Assembly (NCBI RefSeq): GCF_002837275.1 | Contig: NZ_NXIF01000027.1 | Location: 84,430 to 148,429, forward strand | Direction of reading: 5' to 3' | DNA length: 64,000 nucleotides | From: Malaciobacter halophilus | Lineage (GTDB): Bacteria; Campylobacterota; Campylobacteria; Campylobacterales; Arcobacteraceae | Part shown: positions 25,832 through 34,728 of the stretch, piece by piece | How positions within the stretch are numbered: position 1 is the stretch's first letter | Layout: every line of letters begins with the position of its first letter | Position numbers and translations under genes: made by a program | Notes under the pieces: model-generated | Databases searched by the model: none | What the model saw: only the letters and a program-made list of their open reading frames with translations | What the model was told of the DNA's origin: nothing

Positions 25832-28800
25832 ATGAAAAATGAACAAGAATTAATACAAAAAGCTGTAAATCTTGCGGAAAAATGGCAAAATAGAGCAACT
25901 GAACTTGTAAATGATTGGGATAAACAGTTCTCTATAAAAATGAAAAAAATGCTTGCACACCCAGAGGATAAAGCACTTTTAATAGAGTTAATGGATCAAT
26001 GTTTTAGAACAAACTCTAATAAAAGAGTAGCAGACCAAATTATCTTTTTGCTTGAAAAACATGGAATGGCACATTTTTTTACTACTAAAGATAAAACACT
26101 TTTATGGCTTTTTCAAAACTTTGGTAAATATTTACCAGATTTATCAGTTCCTTTATTTGTTAATCAAATTAGAGAAGATACAAAAACAGTTGTAATTAAA
26201 GGTGAAGATGAGCCTTTTAATGAACACTTAGAAAAAAGAAAAAAAGAGGGAACTAGAATCAATATTAATCTTATTGGTGAAGTTGTTCTTGGTGAAGATG
26301 AAGCAGAAGAGAGAATTCAAAAATATTTAAAAGCTTTAGAAAATCCAAATATTGATTATATTTCTATTAAAATATCTACAATATATTCACAAATAAATTC
26401 AATGGATTTTGAAGCAACAGTTTCAACTTTAGTTAATAAACTAACAAGAATTTATGAGCAAGCAAAAAAGTACCCATATATTGCCCCAGATGGTACAAAA
26501 ACAAATAAGTTTATAAACTTAGATATGGAAGAGTATAAAGATTTAACAATTACTGTAGAAGTATTTAAAAGAACACTCTCTTTGCCTCAATTTAAAGATT
26601 TTTATGCAGGAATAGTTCTTCAAGCTTATATCCCAGATTCATTTTTAGTTCAAAAAGATTTATGCCAATGGGCTAAACAAAGAGTAAATGAGGGCGGAAG
26701 TCCTATTAAATTTAGATTAGTAAAAGGTGCTAATATGGAGATGGAAGAGACAGAAGCATCTCAAAAGCACTGGCAAATGGTAACTTATACAAATAAAAGT
26801 CATAGTGATGCAAACTATAAAAGAATGGTAAAGTATGCACTTGATAAAGATAATGCTACTTATATGCATGTAGGAACAGCTTCTCATAATCTATTTGAGT
26901 TAGCATTTGCAACAGTTTTAGCTGAACATAATGCAACTACAAAGTTTCATACTTTAGAGATGTTAGAAGGAATGAGCGAATCAGCAAGACTAGCAATCAA
27001 TGAAATTTCAAAAGATGTAATCTTATATGCACCAACTGCTGCAAGAGAACAGTTTACAAATGCTATTGCATATTTAGTTAGAAGATTAGATGAGAATACT
27101 GGGCCAAATAACTTTATTAGATACTCTTTTGGATTAAAAGTTGGAACAAAAGATTGGAATGACCAAAAAGCACTATTTATAAAATCTTTTGCTTTAGAAG
27201 ATGAAGCTTTTATTGGAAGTTTTAGAACTCAAAATAGATTAACAGAAAAATGGGATACTTTTAATAACTCTTCATATGATACAAATGAGTATCATGCTGA
27301 AGCAGACACGGACTTTATATTATCTCAAAATCAAAAGTGGGCAAGACAAATTGTTAAAAAATGGCAATTTACAAAAGATACTACACATGAAACTAAACCA
27401 ATAGTTGTAGCAGGAAAAGAGATTGTAACTGGAAGAAAAGTTTACAAAGCATTAGATAAATCACAGTTAAAAGATGAAGTTTTAGCTGGTAAGTTTGCAA
27501 TGGCCAATGAAGATGATTTGAAAAGAGCTGTTGAAACTGCTAAAGCTGATGTTGATGGTTGGAGAGCTAAAACATATGAACAAAGACATGCTATTTTAAA
27601 ACAAGCAGCAATTAAAGTAAGGGAAAGAAGAGGTGACTTAATAGGTATAGCAGCTGCAGAAGTTGGTAAAGTATTTACGGAAACTGATGTAGAAGTTAGT
27701 GAAGCTGTTGATTTTATCGAGTTTTATTCTCATTCATCAAGATATTTTGAGAAATATACAAACTTACAATTTAAAGGAAAAGGTGTAGGTGTGGTTATTC
27801 CTCCTTGGAATTTCCCTGTTGCAATTCCTTTAGGAGGAGTAGCAGCTACTTTAGCAGCTGGAAATACAGTAATTATTAAACCTGCAACAGTTGCAGCACT
27901 TACAGCATATGAAATGTGCAAATGTTTTTGGGATGCTGGAATATCAAAAAATGTGTTACAGTTTGTGCCTTGTCCTGGAGTATTAGCAGGTGAGCATTTA
28001 GTTGCAAATGAAGATGTTGATTATGTGATTTTAACAGGTGGAGAAGATACAGCAGCATCAATGCTTGAAACAAGACCTAATCTATTTTTAACTGCTGAAA
28101 CAGGTGGAAAAGATGCAACTATTGTTACAAATATGGCAGATAGAGATCAAGCAATCAAAAATATTTGTCAAAGTGCTTTTGGTAACTCTGGTCAAAAATG
28201 TAGTGCAACTTCACTTCTTGTTTTGGAAGAAGAGGTTTATAATGATGAAAGCTTTAAAAAGGCACTTGTTGACGCTGCTAAGTCTATGAGTGTTGGTTCT
28301 GTTTGGAATTTAAAAAATAGAATAGGTACTTTAGCAAATAGTGTGTCTGGAAAATTGAAAGAAGCGATTGAAAATCTTGAAGAAGGTGAAGAGTGGGCAT
28401 TAGCACCATCTTTTGCACAAGACAATGAATATATGTTAAAACCATCAATAAAATGGAATGTAAAAGAAGGAAGTTTTATTCATATGAATGAACTTTTTGG
28501 ACCAGTACTTGCTGTTATGAAAGCAAGAAATTTAAAGCATGCAGTAGATATTGTAAATGCAACAGGTTACGGACTTACTTCTGGTATTGAATCTTTAGAT
28601 GAAAGAGAAGTTAATTATTGGAAAGAGCATATAAAAGCTGGTAATTTATATGTAAACAGAGGAACAACAGGAGCGATTGTTTTAAGACAACCTTTTGGAG
28701 GAATGGGCAAATCTGCAATTGGTGCAGGAAGAAAAGTTGGTATTTACAACTATATAACACAATTTGTTGATTTTGAAGAAGTAGCAAAACCAGAGATAAC

Positions 28801-29413
28801 AAAAAGTTTTCATACTGATTTAAGTAGATTTATTAGTCATTGTAAAGATAAGTATATAAATGACAAAGAAGATTTTGAAAAACTTGAAGTTGCATTGCAA
28901 TCTTATTATTATAATTTAAATACAGAGTTTAATAAACAAAAAGATTATTTTAAAGTAAGAGGAGAAGATAATCATTTTAGATATATACCTTTAAATAGAG
29001 TAATTATTAGAGTTAGTGATGATGATACTTTATTTGAAGTAGTTAGTAGAGTTTTAGCTGCAAGAGTATCTAAAGTTCATTTTACTGTATCAATTAATAA
29101 TAATGATAAAGTAGAAGAGTTTTTTAAAGAAGCTACTATTTTATTTTCATCAAAAGATAGATTAGTAAAACATACAGATGAGAAACTTGCAAATGTAATA
29201 GGAAGTTATGAAAGGGTAATTTATTCTGACATATCAAAAGTTCCTGATACTATTTTTAAAGCAGCCAGTAAGCATCTTGGGACATTTATTGTTAGAATGA
29301 AACCTATGATGGAAGGAAGATTAGAGCTTCTAAATTATTTTAAAGAACAAAGTATTTCTCATTCATACCATAGATATGGAAATATTGGGGCAAGAGAGTA
29401 TAGTAAAAAGTAA
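25832..29413 (+). CDS. putA: Bifunctional proline dehydrogenase / L-glutamate gamma-semialdehyde dehydrogenase
   Basis: Oxidises proline to glutamate in two steps, passing electrons to FAD and NAD. The N-terminal part (to about residue 470) is the PRODH barrel, with IKFRLVKGANMEMEE and NFIRYSFGLKVGT near the FAD/substrate site. The aldehyde dehydrogenase part (about 540-1000) has IPPWNFPVAIPLGG, catalytic-site E756 in LTAETGGKDA and nucleophile C790 in NSGQKCSATS. About 190 residues of C-terminal extension follow. At 1193 residues it lacks the N-terminal RHH DNA-binding domain of E. coli PutA, so it should not regulate itself. It is downstream of the liv operon and the RNA element. Confidence 0.95.
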   Translation: MKNEQELIQKAVNLAEKWQNRATELVNDWDKQFSIKMKKMLAHPEDKALLIELMDQCFRTNSNKRVADQIIFLLEKHGMAHFFTTKDKTLLWLFQNFGKYLPDLSVPLFVNQIREDTKTVVIKGEDEPFNEHLEKRKKEGTRININLIGEVVLGEDEAEERIQKYLKALENPNIDYISIKISTIYSQINSMDFEATVSTLVNKLTRIYEQAKKYPYIAPDGTKTNKFINLDMEEYKDLTITVEVFKRTLSLPQFKDFYAGIVLQAYIPDSFLVQKDLCQWAKQRVNEGGSPIKFRLVKGANMEMEETEASQKHWQMVTYTNKSHSDANYKRMVKYALDKDNATYMHVGTASHNLFELAFATVLAEHNATTKFHTLEMLEGMSESARLAINEISKDVILYAPTAAREQFTNAIAYLVRRLDENTGPNNFIRYSFGLKVGTKDWNDQKALFIKSFALEDEAFIGSFRTQNRLTEKWDTFNNSSYDTNEYHAEADTDFILSQNQKWARQIVKKWQFTKDTTHETKPIVVAGKEIVTGRKVYKALDKSQLKDEVLAGKFAMANEDDLKRAVETAKADVDGWRAKTYEQRHAILKQAAIKVRERRGDLIGIAAAEVGKVFTETDVEVSEAVDFIEFYSHSSRYFEKYTNLQFKGKGVGVVIPPWNFPVAIPLGGVAATLAAGNTVIIKPATVAALTAYEMCKCFWDAGISKNVLQFVPCPGVLAGEHLVANEDVDYVILTGGEDTAASMLETRPNLFLTAETGGKDATIVTNMADRDQAIKNICQSAFGNSGQKCSATSLLVLEEEVYNDESFKKALVDAAKSMSVGSVWNLKNRIGTLANSVSGKLKEAIENLEEGEEWALAPSFAQDNEYMLKPSIKWNVKEGSFIHMNELFGPVLAVMKARNLKHAVDIVNATGYGLTSGIESLDEREVNYWKEHIKAGNLYVNRGTTGAIVLRQPFGGMGKSAIGAGRKVGIYNYITQFVDFEEVAKPEITKSFHTDLSRFISHCKDKYINDKEDFEKLEVALQSYYYNLNTEFNKQKDYFKVRGEDNHFRYIPLNRVIIRVSDDDTLFEVVSRVLAARVSKVHFTVSINNNDKVEEFFKEATILFSSKDRLVKHTDEKLANVIGSYERVIYSDISKVPDTIFKAASKHLGTFIVRMKPMMEGRLELLNYFKEQSISHSYHRYGNIGAREYSKK

Positions 29414-29432
29414 GAGAAATCTCTTACTTTTT
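29405..29432. terminator. Bidirectional terminator between putA and the ATP-grasp gene
   Basis: A 13-bp inverted repeat AAAAAGTAAGAGA / TCTCTTACTTTTT with T runs on both strands lies exactly between the convergent stops of putA and the minus-strand ligase gene, overlapping both. Confidence 0.75.
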
Positions 29433-30405
29433 AAAAATTAGTTTGTGAAAAGTGTACTCTTTTTTTTGGATCAGTTTCTATATATTTTACTTCATCTATT
29501 TTTTTAAATCTTGTTTGAGCACCTATACCATTTGCAATTTGTATAGCTAAGCCTGGTCTTGCATTTAGCTCTAATACTAAAGGACCTTTATCTTTATCAA
29601 TTACAATATCAGCTCCTAAGTAGCCCATATTTGTCATATCAAAACATCTTGATGCAAGAATTAAAATATCATTCCAAAAAGGAATTTTTAACTCTTTTAG
29701 AGGTTTTTTTGTATCTGGATGAATATACACAGGTCTATCAAATTGAACTGCATTTAATGCCTTTCCTGTTTTTATATCTATACCAACTCCAACAGCACCT
29801 TGATGAAGATTCGCTTTTCCATCACTATTTGAAGTGGATAACCTCATCATTGCAAGGGCAGGGTAGCCTTTATATACAACAACCCTAACATCAGGAACAC
29901 CTTCATAACTAAATTCATCAAAAGCACTATCAAAATTGACTAATTTTTCAAAAATTGCAACATCATTTCTTCCTCCAAGAGAGTATAAGCCACTTAAAAT
30001 ATTTGAAATATGTCTTTTTATATCTGAATACTCAAGTTCAACACCATTTGGTTTGATAAATTTATCACCAACAGTTTTTACAATTACAAGGATACCTTTC
30101 CCTCCACTTCCTTGTGCTGGTTTAATAACAAAACCATTTTCATTTTTAATATAATGTTTAAAGTTATTAATCTGAACTTGATACTCTATAAATCCTAAAA
30201 GTTCAGGAACAGCAATATTATGTTTTTGTGCAATTTGTTTTGTTTTTAGTTTATTATCAACTAAGGGAAAGTTTTTTCTTTCATTTAAATTTCCTATATA
30301 GTTGATATTTCTATTATTCATACCTAAAATACCTAGTTTTTTTAGTTTAAAAGGATTTGCAAAAAACATATTAATCAACCATTGATTTAAATCTATAAAG
30401 CTCAC
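29431..30405 (-). CDS. Alpha-L-glutamate ligase-like ATP-grasp protein
   Basis: Cytoplasmic ATP-grasp enzyme of the RimK-related 'sugar-transfer associated' group. LGILGMNNRNINYIGNLN and FPLVDNKLKTKQIAQ open the protein; GFVIKPAQGSGGKGILVI is the ATP-binding loop, VPDVRVVVYKGYPALAMMR and GPLVLELNARPGLAIQIANG the Mg-binding end. The family probably forms an amide or peptide bond, but its substrate is unknown. The long start is GTG 30405, overlapping the upstream gene by 35 bases; an ATG at 30369, just at the upstream stop, is an alternative. Third gene of the module with the 7TM protein and the retropepsin-like protease. Confidence 0.87.
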   Translation of the reverse strand: MSFIDLNQWLINMFFANPFKLKKLGILGMNNRNINYIGNLNERKNFPLVDNKLKTKQIAQKHNIAVPELLGFIEYQVQINNFKHYIKNENGFVIKPAQGSGGKGILVIVKTVGDKFIKPNGVELEYSDIKRHISNILSGLYSLGGRNDVAIFEKLVNFDSAFDEFSYEGVPDVRVVVYKGYPALAMMRLSTSNSDGKANLHQGAVGVGIDIKTGKALNAVQFDRPVYIHPDTKKPLKELKIPFWNDILILASRCFDMTNMGYLGADIVIDKDKGPLVLELNARPGLAIQIANGIGAQTRFKKIDEVKYIETDPKKRVHFSQTNF

Positions 30406-31903
30406 TTAATCTATATCCACTATATCTTCCAAGAAGTATAATTAATCCAAGAACTGCTAATAATACTTCAGGAAAATTAAATGTTATAAAACTAAGTACA
30501 CTATTTGTCATGGCAAAAAATGCTAAAATCGATACAAGTAAAGAACCACTTCCTTGTAAAATTACCTCTTTAGGTCCATCTTCTTCCCAAATAATTGACA
30601 TTCTTTCTATTGTCCATGCTAAGATGATAATAGGAAAGAATGTAATACTTGTTGCATATTGTAATCCAAGTTTTTGTGATAAAATAGCAACAAATGCCAT
30701 AATTCCAACAACAACAATTAATACAGCAGATATTCTAGCTACTAATAAAAGATTTAAATAGGATAAGTATGACCTCACAATAAGTCCAATTGTAACTACT
30801 AAAATAAACATTAAAATACCTGGAAGAAGTTGAGTTTCAATAAAGGCCATTGATAATAAAATTGGCATAAATGTACCTGATGTTTTAATTCCCACAAAAA
30901 CTCTCATTATTACAACTACAAGAGCTCCTAGTGGAACTAATAATAGTAGTTTAAAGGTATTTTGGGCTTCATTTGGTAAAACAAATAAAGAAAAATCAAG
31001 TAGTGTATTTTGATTTTTTATATCTTTAGATAAAGCCGCACTTCTTGCAGGAACAATACTTTTAGTTACAGAAAATCTTACACTTGAGTTTCTAACTCCT
31101 TCTGCATCAAGTAAGTATTGAGAACCTCTTTGCCAAATAAAAATATCGTTATTATTTGAAACTTGTCCTTTGTTTATATCAAATAAATACCATTTGTCTT
31201 TATATAAAACTTCAAGCATAGGAGTTAATTCGATATTTCTTTGTCTATCTTTTAAATACAAAGCTCCAATAGTTCTTACTTTATAGCCCATCTTATCTAA
31301 TAATTGAACTAAAGTATCTCTTTTTTGTTTGCTTGATTTCATAAAGTTATTTTTTATCATTATTGTGGCTTGAGAAGCCTCTTTTTTATTAAATTCATCT
31401 ATTAAAAGTGCAGTAAAACTTAAACTATTTGCACTTTTTTGATAAATATTATTTAATAAAGATGTTGCTGCTTGTACAAAAGCAGTAGGCACTTCTTTTC
31501 TAATAATATCTTGTTCTATTATTTCAGTTTTTTCTGCTTTGAAGTATTTATCTTTTATGGCATCAATTGAGTAATATAATACTTGTTTACCTTCTACTTC
31601 TCTTTTTGTCCAATTTCCTTTTTTTACTCCATTAATATAGCTATTTGCATAACCAAAGTTTGAAGAACTTGACTCTTCGTTAATAATTATTAAACCGTCT
31701 TGTTTTGATGGGAGAGCCATTGAGATGGATGCACTTTGATTTTTTCTCCCTGTGAAACTAATTTTTGCTTCAATATTCCATATATTAACTGTTTCATCTT
31801 GAACTAAAGGAAAACTTAAGAATTTAACTTTATATGTCATAAGTGCAACAGAAGCAATTATAAGTAATAAAGAGAATATTACAATATTATTTTTTAATTT
31901 CAT
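30371..31903 (-). CDS. Inactive transglutaminase-like domain fused to seven transmembrane helices
   Basis: Membrane protein of 510 residues. An N-terminal anchor (about residues 9-27) is followed by a periplasmic domain (about 30-310) with VPTAFVQAATSLLNNIY, the degenerate transglutaminase fold without a visible Cys-His-Asp set, and then about seven helices beginning LLLLVPLGALVVVIMRVFVG, with KTSGTFMPILLSMAF as a conserved re-entrant-like segment. This fusion is found next to the ATP-grasp and retropepsin-like genes in many Proteobacteria. Its function is not established; export or sensing of the ligase product is my inference. Confidence 0.85.
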   Translation of the reverse strand: MKLKNNIVIFSLLLIIASVALMTYKVKFLSFPLVQDETVNIWNIEAKISFTGRKNQSASISMALPSKQDGLIIINEESSSSNFGYANSYINGVKKGNWTKREVEGKQVLYYSIDAIKDKYFKAEKTEIIEQDIIRKEVPTAFVQAATSLLNNIYQKSANSLSFTALLIDEFNKKEASQATIMIKNNFMKSSKQKRDTLVQLLDKMGYKVRTIGALYLKDRQRNIELTPMLEVLYKDKWYLFDINKGQVSNNNDIFIWQRGSQYLLDAEGVRNSSVRFSVTKSIVPARSAALSKDIKNQNTLLDFSLFVLPNEAQNTFKLLLLVPLGALVVVIMRVFVGIKTSGTFMPILLSMAFIETQLLPGILMFILVVTIGLIVRSYLSYLNLLLVARISAVLIVVVGIMAFVAILSQKLGLQYATSITFFPIIILAWTIERMSIIWEEDGPKEVILQGSGSLLVSILAFFAMTNSVLSFITFNFPEVLLAVLGLIILLGRYSGYRLSELYRFKSMVD

Positions 31904-32615
31904 TTTTGCTCTTTTTTGGTTTTGTTATATACTCTTTAGATACATCAACTAAAAAAAGTCCATATAAATAGTTTTTTCCAATTAGTACCGGATATGTAAA
32001 CTTGCTTCTATTAGTTAAAGATACATCAATTAATTGGCTTACATTTGCAAGATTTAATTTCATTCTTACTACATATCTTTTTTGGTTTTTAGCACCATGT
32101 CTTTTTATCTTTACAATTCTATGTAAAGGAAGAGTTTTATTTATAAGTTTTCCATCTTTATCTTCTAAATCAAATTTTATCCACTTATTTCCATCTCTTT
32201 CAAACTCTTTTATGTTTAAAGCATGAATAGAAGTAGTTGTTGCTCCTGTGTCTATTTTTGCTTTTAAAGTAATATCTGAAGAAGGTATATAAACATTTTC
32301 AGATGTTCCTACTACAATCATTGAATCTTTTATAGCTGGTTTTTTGATAATGATTTTTTTAACAATTTGTTTTATTATTTTTGGTTGGGGTTCTTGTTTT
32401 TTGTCTTTTTTTTCAATTTGTTCATTTTTTTCGATTTTCTTATCAAGATTTAAATCAGTTTTTGTAGCTTTTTCTTCTTTTTTAATCTTTTTTTGGTACT
32501 CTTTTTTGTTATTATTAGAGTCTTCTATATTTTTTTTGGGTATATTAGTAGTAGCACAACCACTAATAAAGGCACATATAGTAAGTGCTGTTATGGTTTT
32601 AAGATAACTGTTCAT
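31887..32615 (-). CDS. Retropepsin-like aspartic protease of the RimK-associated (ATP-dependent zinc protease) family, lipoprotein-like
   Basis: The N-terminus MNSYLKTITALTICAFISGC is a lipoprotein signal with a lipobox (ISGC), so the protein should sit in the periplasm on a membrane. A Lys/Glu-rich low-complexity linker (about residues 27-95) leads to the catalytic domain: AKIDTGATTTSIHA carries the DTGA motif of retropepsin-like aspartic proteases, and YPVLIGKNYLYGLFLVDVSK is the end of the fold. Despite the old name 'ATP-dependent zinc protease' there is no zinc motif here. It overlaps the 7TM gene by 17 bases and is the first gene of the three-gene unit. Confidence 0.82.
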   Translation of the reverse strand: MNSYLKTITALTICAFISGCATTNIPKKNIEDSNNNKKEYQKKIKKEEKATKTDLNLDKKIEKNEQIEKKDKKQEPQPKIIKQIVKKIIIKKPAIKDSMIVVGTSENVYIPSSDITLKAKIDTGATTTSIHALNIKEFERDGNKWIKFDLEDKDGKLINKTLPLHRIVKIKRHGAKNQKRYVVRMKLNLANVSQLIDVSLTNRSKFTYPVLIGKNYLYGLFLVDVSKEYITKPKKSKNEIKK

Positions 32616-32715
32616 TTATCTACCTTATAAATTAGTATATTTTAAGAATGAAATTATAATATTTTTATCTAAAATTGCAGTAAATTGAAGAAATATTAAT
32701 ATTGATAAAAAGAGT

Positions 32716-32910
32716 TTAACTCTCTTTACCATACTTTAAAAACTTTATTTGTTCTAAAAGCATATTACCAAAGCCCATTGGTAAATTTGGATTTTGATTT
32801 TGCACAGTTTCTATTAGAGTTTGTATCTGTTCCTCTGTCATATTTTGTGCATAAGGCATAATTGTCTCTTTTATTTTGTCAATAAACTCTTGTTCTTCTT
32901 CTTTTGTCAT
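32716..32910 (-). CDS. Small acidic hypothetical protein (64 aa)
   Basis: A Glu/Gln-rich helical protein, MTKEEEQEFIDKIKETIMPY..., with a repeated EEQIQTLIETVQNQ character and the tail LPMGFGNMLLEQIKFLKYG. No family recognised, no signal peptide. A weak GAGAGCC lies before the ATG. It lies about 100 bases upstream of the retropepsin-like gene on the same strand and could be in its transcript. Real coding is likely from amino-acid composition but not certain. Confidence 0.55.
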   Translation of the reverse strand: MTKEEEQEFIDKIKETIMPYAQNMTEEQIQTLIETVQNQNPNLPMGFGNMLLEQIKFLKYGKES

Positions 32911-33101
32911 AAATTAGGCTCTCTTAAATAAGTTTGAGGTTAAAATTATAATGTTTTAAACTAAAACTTGAGTAAAATTTGCTCAAATTGTTTTAATATT
33001 AAATAAAAAAATAATATAATGAAAAAGTAATTAATTTACATCTAATCTGTTATTTACTTCTTAATGAATAACAAATCAAAATCACACTTACAAGGAACAC
33101 T

Positions 33102-34427
33102 ATGTTTAATCCCGTTGTTGTGGCAGTAATACTTATGATTGTATTAAGTTTATTTAGAATCAATGTAGTTATTGCTTTAATTTTTAGTGCTATTATTGGA
33201 GGCTTAGTTTCAGGTTTATCTTTATTTGAAACAGTTGATGCTTTTAGTAGTGGACTTGGTGGAGGTGCAAGTATTGCACTTAATTATGCTATGCTTGGGG
33301 CATTTGCTGTTGCTATTTCCAAATCTGGAATTACTGACTTATTAGCAAAAAAGATTATTTCAAAAATGAAAAGTGATGCAACAAAAAAAGAGATTATTTG
33401 GTTTAAAGCAGTGCTTTTAACTTTAATTTTATTGGCTTCTGTTTCATCTCAAAACTTAATACCTGTGCATATTGCATTTATTCCTATTTTAATTCCACCT
33501 TTATTACATGTATTTGCAGAGTATAAAATTGATAGAAGATTAATAGCTTGTGTACTAACTTTTGGTCTTACTGCTACATATATGCTTCTTCCTGTTGGAT
33601 TTGGGGGAATTTTTTTAAATAATATTTTACATAAAAATCTTGTTGAAAATGGAGCTAATATTGCAGTTGAACAACTTCCTTTTGTTATGGCAATACCTGT
33701 TTCTGGAATGTTTTTAGGACTTTTAGTTGCTATCTTTTTTACTTATAAAAAACCAAGAGATTACTCTATTAAAAAAATAAAAGAGATTGAACCAGAAAAT
33801 AAGCAAATGAAACCTTCATATATTGTTACTGCATTAGTTGCAATTGTTGCAGCTTTATCATTACAGTTATACACAGACTCGATTATTGTAGGTTCACTTG
33901 TTGGATTTATAATTTTTATGATGGGTGGTGTTATAAAAGTAGATGAAACACAAGATGTATTTACAAAAGGTGTTCATATGATGGCAATGATAGGTTTTAT
34001 TATGATTGCAGCTTCTGGATTTGCAGAAGTTATGAAAGCAACACAAGGAATAGAAAGTTTAGTAGGTTCAATTACATCTGTAATAGGAGATAATAAATCT
34101 TTTGCTGCTTTATTTATGCTTGTTGTTGGTTTATTAGTTACTATGGGAATTGGTTCATCTTTCTCTACAATACCAATCATTGCTGTTATATATGTTCCTT
34201 TAGCTATGCAGTTTGGTTTTTCTCCTTTAGGAGTTGCTGTTTTAGTAGGTACAGCAGCAGCATTAGGTGATGCAGGAAGTCCTGCTTCAGACTCTACACT
34301 AGGCCCAACTTCTGGTTTAGGAGTAGATGGGCAACATGATCATATTTGGGATAGTGTTGTTCCAACATTTCTTCACTATAATATACCATTAATACTTTTT
34401 GGATGGTTAGCTGCTTTATATCTATAA
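33102..34427 (+). CDS. Na+/H+ antiporter-family permease (YuiF-like)
   Basis: Integral membrane permease of 441 residues with about eleven helices, from the ion transporter superfamily. [19 protein letters not shown] and [20 protein letters not shown] open it, and [15 protein letters not shown] near residue 400 is the conserved motif of the COG2056-type permeases. The transported species could be Na+/H+ or an amino acid; sequence alone does not decide. ATG start after AAGGAACACT. It is followed at once by the terminator at 34432 and is probably monocistronic. Confidence 0.82.
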   Translation: MFNPVVVAVILMIVLSLFRINVVIALIFSAIIGGLVSGLSLFETVDAFSSGLGGGASIALNYAMLGAFAVAISKSGITDLLAKKIISKMKSDATKKEIIWFKAVLLTLILLASVSSQNLIPVHIAFIPILIPPLLHVFAEYKIDRRLIACVLTFGLTATYMLLPVGFGGIFLNNILHKNLVENGANIAVEQLPFVMAIPVSGMFLGLLVAIFFTYKKPRDYSIKKIKEIEPENKQMKPSYIVTALVAIVAALSLQLYTDSIIVGSLVGFIIFMMGGVIKVDETQDVFTKGVHMMAMIGFIMIAASGFAEVMKATQGIESLVGSITSVIGDNKSFAALFMLVVGLLVTMGIGSSFSTIPIIAVIYVPLAMQFGFSPLGVAVLVGTAAALGDAGSPASDSTLGPTSGLGVDGQHDHIWDSVVPTFLHYNIPLILFGWLAALYL

Positions 34428-34431
34428 AAAT

Positions 34432-34457
34432 AACTACCACTTTTAAAGTGGTAGTTT
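34432..34457 (+). terminator. Intrinsic terminator of the antiporter gene
   Basis: AACTACCACTTT / AAAGTGGTAGTT hairpin with a minimal loop and a following TTTAAT, five bases after the stop codon. It isolates the next transcription unit, the small RNA at 34493. Confidence 0.7.
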
Positions 34458-34481
34458 AATAAAATATTCATATTTCTTGAT

Positions 34482-34487
34482 TTATAA
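34482..34487 (+). promoter_or_regulatory. -10 box of the small RNA gene
   Basis: TTATAA/TATAAA in GATTTATAAATAAAGGC, placed so that transcription would start at about 34493, the first base of the paired RNA end. The upstream DNA is T-rich, as expected for this phylum. Confidence 0.5.
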
Positions 34488-34492
34488 ATAAA

Positions 34493-34584
34493 GGCAAAAG
34501 AGATTTAGCTTTGAGATTAAGTAGGGGGAGAACAACATTGCTAAATAAATAAAAATAAGTATGTAAATCTTTGCCTTTTGTTTT
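34493..34584 (+). ncRNA. Candidate independent small RNA (about 90 nt)
   Basis: The 5' end GGCAAA (34493-34498) pairs with TTTGCC (34570-34575), and the stem continues with GATTTA / TAAATC across a short bulge. An inner stem TTTAGC / GCTAAA encloses a loop with the purine-rich GTAGGGGGAGAACAACA. The 3' stem runs straight into TTTTGTTTT, like an intrinsic terminator, and a -10 box lies at the right distance upstream. Length and paired ends recall the small SRP RNA, but the GGAA tetraloop and AGCAG core of SRP helix 8 are not visible, so I leave it unnamed. Confidence 0.6.
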
Positions 34585-34691
34585 AATAGTAAAATTATAA
34601 CTTTTTTATGTGTAGTTTACATGTAGTAATAATTTTTTGAAATAATCATTACAATTTAAATCTATTTTATTTCATTTTTTAAACTTTTTGA

Positions 34692-34697
34692 TATAAT
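34692..34697 (+). promoter_or_regulatory. -10 box for the ttcA-like gene
   Basis: TATAAT in TTTGATATAATTGCG. The expected start of transcription at about 34704 is only a few bases before the ATG at 34708, but upstream of the AGGA that serves the TTG at 34729, which supports the later start. Confidence 0.6.
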
Positions 34698-34728
34698 TGC
34701 GAAAAAAATGATAGATAGGAATTTTAAA

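Noticed and set aside
34493..34584. Small SRP RNA (ffs) as a firm call
   Set aside because: The conserved helix-8 core (GGAA or similar tetraloop closed by pairs and the AGCAG side) is not present in a pairable form.
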